Source of the DNA: Bacteroidota bacterium
Lineage (GTDB): Bacteria > Bacteroidota > Bacteroidia > Flavobacteriales > Weeksellaceae
Assembly: GCA_023422635.1 (NCBI GenBank)
Contig: JAFAGO010000030.1
Location: forward strand, 52,766 to 116,765
Length of the DNA: 64,000 bases
Direction: 5' to 3'
The position numbers and the translations under genes were made by a program. The notes under the pieces are model-generated. The model was not told where the DNA came from. It made no database searches and saw nothing but the letters and a program-made list of their open reading frames with translations. Shown piece after piece: positions 18,833 to 26,544 of this stretch (within the stretch, counting starts at the first letter, position 1; every line of letters starts with the position of its first letter).

Positions 18833-19578
18833 ATGACAAAAAAATTATTTGCTGAATTTTTCGGCACCTTTTGGCTGGTTTTCGGCGGATGTGGAAGTGC
18901 AATATTTACATCCCAAATTGCACCTGCAGCCAGCGGACAAATAGGAATTTTACTCTTAGGCGTTGCGCTTGCATTTGGACTTACTGTTTTAACGATGGCG
19001 TATGCGGTTGGGCATATTTCTGGCGGCCATTTTAATCCTGCTGTATCTTTCGGTTTACTGGCTGGAGGCCGTTTTCCTGCTAAAGATTTGCTCCCGTACG
19101 TGGTTTCTCAATGTTTGGGCGCGATTGCTGCTGCAGCGTGTTTGTATTTTATTTTATCAGGTTCTGGAAACCCTGATTTTTCGAAACCGGGCGCTTTCGC
19201 TACCAATTTTTATGGAGAAGCGGTATATTTCGATAAAGCCTATTCCGTTGGAGCTGCATTTTTGCAGAGTTTCTGTTAACCGCATTTTTCCTGATTGTAA
19301 TTATGGGTGCTACCGATAAATTTGCGAATAGAAAATTTGCAGGAATCGCAATCGGATTATGTTTAACCTTAATCCACTTAATTTCAATACCGATTACAAA
19401 TACTTCCGTAAATCCAGCGAGATCACTTTCGCAAGCTGTTTTTGTAGGCGGTTTGGCAATTCAGCAACTTTGGGTATTTTGGGTAGCCCCAATTTTAGGC
19501 GCAGTTGTGGGTGGATTGATTTACAAATTCTTACTTCAAAAACCTCAAGATGAAGTTGTAATTGTTGTTGAAGATTAA
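18833..19578 (+). pseudogene. aqpZ: Aquaporin Z, split by a frameshift
   Basis: The first frame (18833-19279) encodes the start of an aquaporin, [21 protein letters not shown], with the first NPA motif in [11 protein letters not shown]. It then stops early after AFLQSFC. The next frame carries on without loss as [17 protein letters not shown] and reaches the second NPA in [13 protein letters not shown], ending at 19578. The join lies at 19273-19276, in TTTCTGTTAACC: one missing base (for example TTCTTGTTA) would restore FLLTAFFL. All other residues look healthy, so the lesion is recent or a sequencing error. Intact, it would be a six-TM water channel of about 248 residues. Confidence 0.88.
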
Positions 19579-19601
19579 TTACATTTCAATTGAATATAGA
19601 G

Positions 19602-19635
19602 AAAATCCTGTTCTACATGAGAGCAGGATTTTTTT
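19602..19635 (+). terminator. aqpZ terminator
   Basis: AAAATCCTG/CAGGATTTT stem with an imperfect inner part and a long T run after it. Confidence 0.75.
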
Positions 19636-20176
19636 ATTTTTGCTGAAGATCGAAAGTACTTTTGAAAATTAATTCTTCATGCTTTCCTTTAATTTCCATT
19701 TTTTTGTAGAGCAAATTCAAAGCGATTTTCCGTAGAAATGCATCTTTATCGTTTAGTTTCCAATACGATGTTTCGTGGATCATTTTAGGTGTACGAACGT
19801 GGTAAAAAGTAGTTTCCCAGTTATCTGTATCGTGATAAAATTCAATAATTCCGCAATGCTCAGGAATAAGGGAATGTTCAATTAATCCCATCGGAATGAG
19901 AAAACTAAATTGGTTGCAAACGTAATCTCCACAACAAATTTTGTCGTGTTTCAGAAATTTTTCACCTGTAGATTTTCGGATATACGATTTTTTGAAATCA
20001 TTTTTGAAATCGGATTTAGAACGTTTGATTTCGATTTCATGGCTAACACCTTCGCTGTTCACCACCAAAATATCAGCTTCCCAATCACCATGAAAATGGT
20101 TGGTTAAAACCAGATCTTTTTCAAAATTACAGTTCTGATTAATGAAAGCGTGAACGAGTTCTTCGATTTTCAACAT
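19634..20176 (-). CDS. MmcB-like protein with PD-(D/E)XK nuclease-type core
   Basis: 180 residues, no signal peptide. The N-terminal part holds DWEADILVVNSEGVSHEIEI followed by KRS: D35, E49 and K51 are spaced as in the PD-(D/E)XK restriction-enzyme-like fold (D-x13-E-x-K). This is also the core of MmcB-type DNA repair proteins. The C-terminal half has CCGDYVCNQF and no recognisable domain. It could be a DNA-repair nuclease or only share the fold. The promoter TAACTTTG ends 4 nt before the ATG. The LuxE-like gene ends 9 bp upstream. Confidence 0.6.
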   Translation of the reverse strand: MLKIEELVHAFINQNCNFEKDLVLTNHFHGDWEADILVVNSEGVSHEIEIKRSKSDFKNDFKKSYIRKSTGEKFLKHDKICCGDYVCNQFSFLIPMGLIEHSLIPEHCGIIEFYHDTDNWETTFYHVRTPKMIHETSYWKLNDKDAFLRKIALNLLYKKMEIKGKHEELIFKSTFDLQQK

Positions 20177-20180
20177 CCTG

Positions 20181-20188
20181 CAAAGTTA
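20181..20188 (-). promoter_or_regulatory. -7 element (TAACTTTG) of the MmcB-like gene
   Basis: Minus-strand TAACTTTG, 4 nt from the start codon. It overlaps the stop codon of the upstream LuxE-like gene. Confidence 0.6.
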
Positions 20189-21331
20189 CGAAACCAACAA
20201 ACTGCAACCGCGAATATCGGAATGATCAATTCTTCCCAAAACCTGAAATTTGCGATTTTGTGAAGTGTTGTAATCACTCTTAGATTCCGGATTTTTATAA
20301 TTAGATTCTCCAATGTTATGCTGGCCTTTAAGGCAATTCGGGTCTTGAATGCCATGCTGAGGTTCTCGAAGAATCACATCATCATTACTTGCTTCGCGAG
20401 GAATTTCATTTACAATTTTCCCTAAATCCTGCGTTGCAATAAACGAACATGAATGTCGGTTCGCCAGATCAATAATATTAATCGCACCAGTTTTTCCTTC
20501 TTCTACATATGAAAACGGATCTTCTGTATTTCTGATTAAAATGCGCATCCAATTCGGACAATCATACCTATTTTCACCCAAAGAATACGCTTGTGAAAGC
20601 AGTTCCGTCATTGAATATTCTGAATAAATGTGCTCCGTTTTAAAACCACTTTTAAAAATGGTTAACAACTCGTCTTTGGTCATTTCTGCTTTTCGACCTT
20701 TCATACCACCAGTTTCGATGATTGAAAGTCCGGAAGTCTGAAAGTCCGGAAGTCCGGAAGTATTTTCTTTCAAAAAATCAAGGAAATCCAAAAGGGCAAA
20801 AGAAACCCCGAAAAGAATTACTTTTTTATCCTTTAAACCATGAAGCAGATCAAAAAGTTCCGCGTGATTGTATAAGAAATAGCCATTCTCTTTTTTACCC
20901 GATTTCTTCATCAAATAATCCACCATATAAATTAATGATGAATGTTGATTTTCGGAATAATTCGGAAGCAAACCCAAGAAAATGAAATCTTCTGGTTTTC
21001 CGATAAATTGCTCAAAACTTTTGTAAATGCTTTCTTCGTACAAAGAAAAATCAGCGATAAAATGTTTAGATCTCACCGTCATTTGTGTTGTTCCCGAACT
21101 TTGAAAATAATATTCGGCAGTAGAATTTTTGTCGAGCACCAAATGGTTTTTGAACATTTCTATCGGTAGAAAAGGAATTTTTTCAATTTCTTGAATTTCG
21201 TTTGGATCGATATTTAAATAATCGACAAATTTCCGATAGACCTCAACATTTTCATATTGATAACGGAAGGTTTCCAGGCAAGATATTAAAAAATCTTGTT
21301 CATTTTTTATATTGAAAATATCACGTTCCAT
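20186..21331 (-). CDS. LuxE-like acyl-protein synthetase / acyl-activating enzyme
   Basis: 381 residues. The start FNIKNEQDFLISCLETFRYQ, the adenylate-forming loop FQSSGTTQMTVRSKH (about residue 80), SIIETGGMKGR, YSEYSMTELLSQAY and the C-terminal VLGRIDHSDIRGCSLL are LuxE/acyl-adenylate family hallmarks. The enzyme should activate a carboxylate with ATP. Two parts do not belong to the family: an octamer-repeat segment encoding roughly NTSGLPDFQTSG (about residue 195), and a segment of about 40 residues near residue 315-360 that contains a REP-like sequence. Both keep the frame. Whether the protein still works is unclear. Family members are often near cell-surface or pigment genes; nothing here fixes the substrate. 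Confidence 0.8.
   Translation of the reverse strand: MERDIFNIKNEQDFLISCLETFRYQYENVEVYRKFVDYLNIDPNEIQEIEKIPFLPIEMFKNHLVLDKNSTAEYYFQSSGTTQMTVRSKHFIADFSLYEESIYKSFEQFIGKPEDFIFLGLLPNYSENQHSSLIYMVDYLMKKSGKKENGYFLYNHAELFDLLHGLKDKKVILFGVSFALLDFLDFLKENTSGLPDFQTSGLSIIETGGMKGRKAEMTKDELLTIFKSGFKTEHIYSEYSMTELLSQAYSLGENRYDCPNWMRILIRNTEDPFSYVEEGKTGAINIIDLANRHSCSFIATQDLGKIVNEIPREASNDDVILREPQHGIQDPNCLKGQHNIGESNYKNPESKSDYNTSQNRKFQVLGRIDHSDIRGCSLLVS
20353..20375 (-). repeat. REP-like hairpin copy inside the LuxE-like gene
   Basis: CATGCTGAGGTTCTCGAAG resembles the inverse of the intergenic copies at 22219 and 22283 with a few mismatches. It is translated as ILREPQHG within the gene. Confidence 0.7.
20724..20763. 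repeat. Octamer tandem repeat within the LuxE-like gene
   Basis: Five 8-bp units: GAAAGTCC, GGAAGTCT, GAAAGTCC, GGAAGTCC, GGAAGTAT. A change of three units would keep the reading frame; other changes would shift it. Confidence 0.85.
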
Positions 21332-21347
21332 TGTATTCTAAAATTAT

Positions 21348-21370
21348 CATCCTGAGATTTCCGAAGCACC
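21348..21370. repeat. Degenerate REP-like copy
   Basis: CATCCTGAGATTTCCGAAG in the gap between the LuxE-like and lpxH genes is a decayed relative of the CATCCTGAGGTTCTCGAAG hairpin found elsewhere in this stretch. Confidence 0.55.
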
Positions 21371-21422
21371 TCAATAAACAGGAGTTTCTATACACTTCGA
21401 GTTATTAAGAATGATCTAACTA

Positions 21423-22187
21423 TTAAATAAATTCTTTCAATTCGAAATCTTTTCCATCAAAAACACCGTACGTAAAATACGAAATCCAATCACCAAGATT
21501 TACATATTTTGAATTTCCTCCGAGATCGAGAATCATTGGCAAGTGGCGATGCCCGTAGACAAAGAAGTCGAAATGCTCTTGTTTCAGTTTTTCCTTCGAA
21601 TATACAATTAGAAATTCTTTATCTTCCCCCAGAAATTTCTTATCCTCCTCACCAGAAATCAATTTATTTTTGGTAGACATGTACACCGCAATACGCATGG
21701 CAATGTCCGGATGAAGCCACTTGAACGACCATTGCGCCACTGGATTGGTAAAAAGTTTTTTCATTCTTTTATAACCTTTGTCGCCAGGTCCTAATCCATC
21801 TCCGTGAGCGAGAAAAAACTTTTTGTCGGCAATCTCGTAGGTTCTTTTTTCAAAATAAACCGGAATTCCGAGTTCTTCTTCGAAATAATTTTTCATCCAC
21901 AGATCGTGGTTTCCAACGAAAAAATAAATATCAATTCCAGAATCTTTTAGTTCTGCAATTTTTCCCAAAACACGGATGTAACCTTTCGGAACCACGTAGT
22001 TCCACTCGTGCCAAAAATCGAATAAATCGCCCATTAAAAACAACACTTGGGCATCCTTTTTAATTTCATCCAACCAACGGATAAATCGCTCTTCTCGCGG
22101 TTTGCTTTCCGCAGGAGTTGGCGCTCCGAAATGCTGATCGGAAGCGAAATAGATTTTTTTATTGGTTTGAAGGGTTATTTTGTTCAA
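21423..22187 (-). CDS. lpxH: UDP-2,3-diacylglucosamine diphosphatase
   Basis: 254 residues, calcineurin-like metallophosphoesterase. It cleaves UDP-2,3-diacylglucosamine to lipid X in lipid A synthesis at the inner-membrane face. All metal-site motifs are visible: D17 and H19 in ASDQHFG, MGDLFDFW, VGNHDLW, AHGDGLGPGD and YGHRHLP. The FDFW and the long helical insertion (KGYKRMKKLFTN) are typical of LpxH. It precedes queD's opposite side by a repeat-filled gap and shares its strand with the LuxE-like gene. Confidence 0.9.
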   Translation of the reverse strand: MNKITLQTNKKIYFASDQHFGAPTPAESKPREERFIRWLDEIKKDAQVLFLMGDLFDFWHEWNYVVPKGYIRVLGKIAELKDSGIDIYFFVGNHDLWMKNYFEEELGIPVYFEKRTYEIADKKFFLAHGDGLGPGDKGYKRMKKLFTNPVAQWSFKWLHPDIAMRIAVYMSTKNKLISGEEDKKFLGEDKEFLIVYSKEKLKQEHFDFFVYGHRHLPMILDLGGNSKYVNLGDWISYFTYGVFDGKDFELKEFI

Positions 22188-22218
22188 TTTTTTGAAATTG
22201 TTTTTTTGTAATATCGAT

Positions 22219-22241
22219 CATCCTTCGAGAACCTCAGGATG
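22219..22241. repeat. REP-like hairpin, copy 1
   Basis: CATCCTTCGAGAACCTCAGG plus ATG: arms CATCCT..GAG and CTCAGGATG pair as a 9-bp stem with a 2-nt bulge and an AAC loop. It lies between lpxH and queD. Confidence 0.75.
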
Positions 22242-22282
22242 ACAAACTATTCTTGCTACACTACCTTGCTTTTTTTATTGTC

Positions 22283-22305
22283 CATCCTTTGAGAACCTCA
22301 GGATG
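22283..22305. repeat. REP-like hairpin, copy 2
   Basis: Same as copy 1 except one base (TTTGAG for TTCGAG), in direct orientation 64 bp further on. Confidence 0.75.
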
Positions 22306-22309
22306 ACAA

Positions 22310-22358
22310 TCTTTACTCTTGGTTCTTGGTTCTTAAATCTTTATTCCTGGCTCTTGCG
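22310..22358. repeat. Heptamer tandem repeat 3' of queD
   Basis: Seven degenerate 7-bp units: TCTTTAC, TCTTGGT, TCTTGGT, TCTTAAA, TCTTTAT, TCCTGGC, TCTTGCG. It ends 9 bp from the queD stop codon. Confidence 0.8.
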
Positions 22359-22366
22359 CTATGCAA

Positions 22367-22810
22367 TCAATTTTCCTCCGCTAACCATTCTCCGTAGGAA
22401 TTTTCGGTTTCGTGAAGTTTTAGATATGCCAGCTGAACATGATTGGGAAGTTTTGCTTTTATTTTCGAAGCGATTTCGTAAAGCATATTTTCGCATGTTG
22501 GCTGAAAATTGCATAAGATCACTTTATGTCCTTGCTTTTCAAGATCGGTACCTAAATTTCGGTGCGGAGAATCGCCATTCACCAAAACAGCGTGATCCCA
22601 ACGATCAACAATTTCTTCGTTTACAATTTTCTTAATATCTCCGAAATCTACCACCATTCCATTTTTAGGATTATCGATATCGTTGATGGGATTTCCTTTT
22701 ACAGTTACAAATAGTTTATAGGAATGACCGTGCATATTTTTGCATTTTCCGTCGTAATTATACAGAACATGAGCGGTTTCGAAAGTGAAAATTTTAGTAA
22801 TGCGAATCAT
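22367..22810 (-). CDS. queD: 6-carboxy-5,6,7,8-tetrahydropterin synthase (QueD)
   Basis: 147 residues. It makes 6-carboxytetrahydropterin from dihydroneopterin triphosphate in queuosine/7-deazaguanine synthesis. The zinc ligands H14, H27 and H29 and the catalytic C23 are in FETAHVLYNYDGKCKNMHGH; VVDFGDIKK and WDHAVL follow, with a final HETENSYGEW. No other que genes are nearby. The -7 element TATCTTTG ends 4 nt before the ATG, so the message is probably leaderless. Confidence 0.9.
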   Translation of the reverse strand: MIRITKIFTFETAHVLYNYDGKCKNMHGHSYKLFVTVKGNPINDIDNPKNGMVVDFGDIKKIVNEEIVDRWDHAVLVNGDSPHRNLGTDLEKQGHKVILCNFQPTCENMLYEIASKIKAKLPNHVQLAYLKLHETENSYGEWLAEEN

Positions 22811-22814
22811 GCCG

Positions 22815-22822
22815 CAAAGATA
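22815..22822 (-). promoter_or_regulatory. -7 element (TATCTTTG) of queD
   Basis: Minus-strand TATCTTTG, 4 nt from the queD start codon. Confidence 0.65.
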
Positions 22823-22948
22823 AGGATTTTGATTGATGGTTGAAATTTGATGGTTATGGGGTTTATTGTCGAAAATTTCGTATTTAAAATTTTACTAACC
22901 TACGAACAAATCAAAGCGAGAAAAAGTAAATTTAAAACTATTCGACGC

Positions 22949-23020
22949 CTATGGAGCCCCACCATTGCATAAAACCATAGCGCTATAAAAATCTAAAACC
23001 TTCGGATTCTTCACATCCAT
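22949..23020 (-). CDS. Possible 23-residue peptide in the queD-aceA gap
   Basis: A 23-codon frame opening MDVKNPKVLDFYSAMVLCNG and ending GAP. It lies beside the GC-rich islet. The DNA around the stop has an inverted repeat (CTATGG near 22949, CCATAG near 22974), so it may be part of a structured repeat element and not a gene. No ribosome-binding site is evident. Confidence 0.3.
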   Translation of the reverse strand: MDVKNPKVLDFYSAMVLCNGGAP

Positions 23021-23052
23021 TTTATCCAATATTTTTGTTAGAAGGAACAACA

Positions 23053-23160
23053 ATTCTCGCGTGAGCGATGGTAGCGGAAATCCCGCAGAGCAGTGGCGCG
23101 AGCGAAGCGAGCGTCGATGATCGAGGAATTGCAGCGAACGTAGCGACCCGATGCGATGGG
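23053..23160. repeat. GC-rich dyad-rich islet (repeat-element candidate)
   Basis: About 108 bp with more than half G+C in a region that is otherwise about one third G+C. It contains several short dyads: GCGG/CCGC around AAATC, GCGCGAGCGAAGCGAGCG, CCCGATGCGATGGG. No frame codes for a recognisable protein. It abuts a perfect palindrome on its right. The composition suggests an inserted repeat element or a structured RNA. Confidence 0.6.
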
Positions 23161-23193
23161 AACTTTTCCAAAGTTTGAAACTTTGGAAAAGTT
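23161..23193. repeat. Perfect 16-bp inverted repeat
   Basis: AACTTTTCCAAAGTTT, one G, then its exact complement. The hairpin has no T tail on either side, so it does not look like an ordinary terminator. It directly joins the GC-rich islet. Confidence 0.9.
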
Positions 23194-23222
23194 CAGCTTT
23201 GGAGAAGGGACACGCCCAAAAA

Positions 23223-23255
23223 GAAAAAAAACCTCCCCGAAAATTCAGGAAGGTT
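23223..23255 (-). terminator. aceA terminator
   Basis: On the minus strand AACCTTCC pairs with GGAGGTT across a short loop and is followed by eight T. It is located 50 bp after the aceA stop. Confidence 0.75.
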
Positions 23256-23306
23256 CTTCTAATTAAAAACTACGGACATTACTGTCTAACAATTATAAAG
23301 AGTTTA

Positions 23307-24596
23307 TTAATGGAACTGTTCTTCTTCGGTGGAACCTGCCAACGCGGTTGTAGAAGCGTTACCCGCAGTAACAACGGTTTGGATGGTATCGAAATATCCG
23401 GTTCCCACGAAAGATTGATGTTTCACGGCGCGGAAACCTTTGCTTTGTAGTGCAAATTCACGTTCCTGAAGTTCGCTGTAACCTGCCATTCCTCTTTCTT
23501 TGTAAGCAGACGCCAGCTCGAACATGGCGGTATTTAGAGCGTGGAATCCAGCCAAAGTAATGAACTGGAATTTATAGCCCATTTTCGCTAATTCTTCGCG
23601 GAAGGTTTCCATTTCAGCAACAGAAAGTTTTGCGGCCCAGTTGAACGAAGGTGAACAGTTGTACGCCAGCATTTTCCCTGGGAATTTCGCATGAATTCCT
23701 TCAGCAAATCTTCTTGCATATTCCAAGTCAGGATTCGAGGTTTCCATCCAAATTAAATCAGCATATGGCGCATAAGAAAGTCCTCTTGCAATGCCTTGTT
23801 CTACTCCATTATTCACTTTGAAGAAACCTTCGGACGTTCTTTCCCCCGGAACGACAAACGCATGATCTCTTTCGTCGATATCGGACGTCAGCAAATCCGC
23901 TGCATCAGCATCGGTTCTTGCAACCAAAACGGTAGGAACACCGCAAACATCAGCGGCTAATCGCGCAGCAATTAACTTATTAATCGCTTCTTGCGTTGGA
24001 ACCAAAACCTTTCCGCCCAAGTGACCACATTTTTTGGCAGAAGACAATTGATCTTCGAAGTGAACTCCTGCAGCGCCGGCTTCAATCATTTGTTTCATCA
24101 GTTCAAATGCGTTCAGGTTTCCTCCAAATCCAGCTTCGGCATCTGCAACAATAGGAACGAGATAATTTTTTCGGTTTACTTCATCTACATTGCTTACAGA
24201 CTGAATCTGATCGGCTCTCAGCAAAGCATTATTGATTCTTTTTACTACGGAAGGAACGGAATTCGCAGGGTACAAACTTTGATCCGGATACATTTCTCCA
24301 GATAGGTTGGCATCTGCCGCCACTTGCCATCCGGAAAGATAAATGGCTTCCAAACCGGCATCCACTTCCTGAACCGCCTGGTTTCCGGTAAGCGCGCCAA
24401 GTCCGGCAACGTAATCTCTGGTGGTTAATTTATTCCAGAGTGTTTTGGACATTTCTGTCGCAATGGTATAATCAATTTTGTAGCTTCCGCGAAGTTTCAA
24501 AACATCTTCTGCGGTGTATGGTCTTTTAATCCCATTCCATCTTGGGTTTTCTAACCAATCTTTTTCTAACTGTTGGATTTGTTCTTTTGTGCTCAT
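23307..24596 (-). CDS. aceA: Isocitrate lyase
   Basis: 429 residues. It splits isocitrate to glyoxylate and succinate, the first step of the glyoxylate shunt. The catalytic signature KKCGHLGGK, the start [19 protein letters not shown], and [20 protein letters not shown] are intact. It follows aceB on the same strand after a 115-bp gap holding a heptamer repeat. Control is likely through the aceB promoter and its palindromic operator. Confidence 0.96.
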   Translation of the reverse strand: MSTKEQIQQLEKDWLENPRWNGIKRPYTAEDVLKLRGSYKIDYTIATEMSKTLWNKLTTRDYVAGLGALTGNQAVQEVDAGLEAIYLSGWQVAADANLSGEMYPDQSLYPANSVPSVVKRINNALLRADQIQSVSNVDEVNRKNYLVPIVADAEAGFGGNLNAFELMKQMIEAGAAGVHFEDQLSSAKKCGHLGGKVLVPTQEAINKLIAARLAADVCGVPTVLVARTDADAADLLTSDIDERDHAFVVPGERTSEGFFKVNNGVEQGIARGLSYAPYADLIWMETSNPDLEYARRFAEGIHAKFPGKMLAYNCSPSFNWAAKLSVAEMETFREELAKMGYKFQFITLAGFHALNTAMFELASAYKERGMAGYSELQEREFALQSKGFRAVKHQSFVGTGYFDTIQTVVTAGNASTTALAGSTEEEQFH

Positions 24597-24627
24597 TGTA
24601 TTTGGATTTTAAATTATTTTAAAGTTT

Positions 24628-24662
24628 GTGTTTGGTGTTTGGTGTCTAGTGTTTTGTATCTA
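24628..24662. repeat. Heptamer tandem repeat between aceA and aceB
   Basis: Five 7-bp units: GTGTTTG, GTGTTTG, GTGTCTA, GTGTTTT, GTATCTA. It lies in the intergenic gap of the probable aceB-aceA transcript, 32 bp before the aceA start. Confidence 0.75.
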
Positions 24663-24711
24663 AATGCTATTAATTAAAAATTTATAAAAACAAAAAAGCA
24701 AACACTAAAAA

Positions 24712-26286
24712 CTAAATAAACGGATATGCTTTCAATGTCAGGAATTCCTCGAAGTTTTCATCGAAAACGAGTTCATTGAAAAGTTGTGTAGCGAGTTCGA
24801 ATTTCCCGTTTTGGTAGCGTTCATCGCCAACATAGGTTCGAATTTTCTCAAGTTCTTCTTGCTGATATTCTAAAACCAGATCTTTCGTTAATATTTTTCC
24901 ATTGTCAAGTTTTGCTTTATTTTTCAGCCATTGCCATACTTGAGTCCTGGAAATCTCTGCGGTAGCAGCGTCTTCCATCAGATTATAAATTGCCGCTGCG
25001 CCAACGCTCATTAACCAAGATTCGATGTACAAAATTCCGACATTGATGTTTTTGCGTACTCCATTTTCGGTAATCGTGCCTTTCGGAATCTCAAGAAGTT
25101 GATCTTCTTTTATTTGATAATCAAATTGTTTCTCGATTTGATTGGGAGTAGGCATAAACGCATCGAAAATATCTTTTGCGACTTTCACCAAAGCGGGGTG
25201 TGCTACCCATGTTCCGTCGTGTCCGTTTTTCACTTCCCGTTCTTTGTCGGCACGAACTTTTTTGTAGGCATTTTCGTTTTCTTCCTCATTGTTTTTCACG
25301 GGAATTTGCGCTGCCATTCCGCCCATGGCAAAAACGCCTCTTTTGTGACAGGTTTCGATCACTCGTTTGGAATACGCCGCCATAAACGGTGAAGTCATGG
25401 TTACTTGATCACGATCTGGAACCAAAAATTCCGGTTGGTTTCTAAACCTTTTGATGTAAGAAAAAATATAATCCCAGCGTCCGCAGTTCAAACCTTTGGA
25501 ATGGTCTTTCAATTCGTACAGAATTTCATCCAATTGAAACGAAGCGGTGATAGTTTCTATAAGAACGGTTGCTTTAATAGTGCCTTTAGGAACACCAATA
25601 TAGTTTTGCGCAAACATAAAAACTTGATTCCACCAACGTGCTTCTTTGTAATGCTCTAATTTTGGTAGATAGAAATAAGGTCGAGTTCCATTTTTCAACA
25701 ATTGTTTTGCATTACGGAAGAAATACGTTCCAAAATCGATCAGCGAACCAGACGCTTCCTCTCCGTTTATTAAAATATTTTTTTCGTTGAGATGAAGGCC
25801 TCGCGGGCGAACAAAAAGAACAGCAGTTTCATCATTTAAAGTGTACTTTTTGCCTTTCTCGTTTTCAAAGGAAATGGTTTTGTTAATGGCATCGGTCAGG
25901 TTGACTTGCCCTTCCAGATTATTTTCCCAGGTTGGCGAATTACTATCTTCAAAATCGGCCATAAAACAATTTGCGCCAGAATTTAGAGCATTGATAATCA
26001 TTTTTCGATCCACTGGCCCGGTAATTTCTACCCTGCGATCCAGAATATCTTCCGGAAGCGGAGCGCATTTCCAATCGCCAGTTCGAATACTTTCTGTTTC
26101 TTTTGGAAAAACAGGAAAAATCCCATTATCGAAATCTTTTTGAACGTTCTTTCGATTCTCCAAAAGTTCTATTCTTTTAGAATTAAAATTCTCGTGAAGC
26201 ACCGTTAAAAATTCAGTTAATTCTTCAGTAAAAACGTCAGTGTACTGATTTTCGGGCAGAATCTTAAGTTTAGTCAGCGTTACCAT
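24712..26286 (-). CDS. aceB: Malate synthase A
   Basis: 524 residues, the length of the A isoform. It condenses glyoxylate with acetyl-CoA to malate. The signature region KDHSKGLNCGRWDYIFSY is complete, preceded by ATVLIETITASFQLDEILYE, and GVFAMGGMAAQIP follows. It is the first gene of the glyoxylate operon. The -7 element TATATTTG is about 30 nt upstream of the start, and a perfect palindrome covers the -33 region, which points to direct control by the divergent regulator. Confidence 0.96.
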   Translation of the reverse strand: MVTLTKLKILPENQYTDVFTEELTEFLTVLHENFNSKRIELLENRKNVQKDFDNGIFPVFPKETESIRTGDWKCAPLPEDILDRRVEITGPVDRKMIINALNSGANCFMADFEDSNSPTWENNLEGQVNLTDAINKTISFENEKGKKYTLNDETAVLFVRPRGLHLNEKNILINGEEASGSLIDFGTYFFRNAKQLLKNGTRPYFYLPKLEHYKEARWWNQVFMFAQNYIGVPKGTIKATVLIETITASFQLDEILYELKDHSKGLNCGRWDYIFSYIKRFRNQPEFLVPDRDQVTMTSPFMAAYSKRVIETCHKRGVFAMGGMAAQIPVKNNEEENENAYKKVRADKEREVKNGHDGTWVAHPALVKVAKDIFDAFMPTPNQIEKQFDYQIKEDQLLEIPKGTITENGVRKNINVGILYIESWLMSVGAAAIYNLMEDAATAEISRTQVWQWLKNKAKLDNGKILTKDLVLEYQQEELEKIRTYVGDERYQNGKFELATQLFNELVFDENFEEFLTLKAYPFI

Positions 26287-26315
26287 AAAAAGTATATTTT
26301 GCGAGGTTGTTGCAG

Positions 26316-26323
26316 CAAATATA
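26316..26323 (-). promoter_or_regulatory. -7 element (TATATTTG) of aceBA
   Basis: Minus-strand TATATTTG, 29 nt from the aceB ATG, so transcription should begin near 26309. Confidence 0.65.
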
Positions 26324-26341
26324 TAAAAAGTTTTTTCACTT

Positions 26342-26359
26342 TTAGCGAACGTTCGCTAA
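26342..26359. promoter_or_regulatory. Operator palindrome TTAGCGAACGTTCGCTAA at aceBA
   Basis: A perfect 18-bp palindrome spanning about -33 to -50 of the aceB promoter. The same half-site occurs twice more at the divergent regulator promoter, so it is a strong candidate for that regulator's binding site. Confidence 0.8.
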
Positions 26360-26490
26360 TTTAAAATAAACAAAAAATTATGTATAAAATAATAAATAAC
26401 AAGAAATATAGGATTCATCGTATTTTCCTGATTTTAAATTTATTATATACAATTAAAACTTTAACATTTTTTATTATTTAAAATTTTATC

Positions 26491-26515
26491 GTTCGCTGAA
26501 ATTAATTTAGCGAAA
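26491..26515. promoter_or_regulatory. Everted operator half-sites at the regulator promoter
   Basis: GTTCGCTGA and TTAGCGAAA, each one base from the half-sites of the aceB palindrome, but in reversed (everted) order with a 7-bp spacer. They cover about -22 to -45 of the regulator promoter, which fits autoregulation. Confidence 0.7.
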
Positions 26516-26521
26516 TAGTTG

Positions 26522-26529
26522 TACTTTTG
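26522..26529 (+). promoter_or_regulatory. -7 element (TACTTTTG) of the ace regulator
   Basis: TACTTTTG, 15 nt before the chosen ATG. Confidence 0.65.
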
Positions 26530-26544
26530 ATTTTTACCATCAAA

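Noticed and set aside
19303..19578. A separate 91-residue gene after the aquaporin start
   Set aside because: It continues the aquaporin in the next frame and holds its second NPA motif, so it is the 3' half of a broken gene.
20724..20763. CRISPR-like repeats
   Set aside because: Units of 8 bp without spacers are a tandem repeat, not a CRISPR array, and no cas gene is present.
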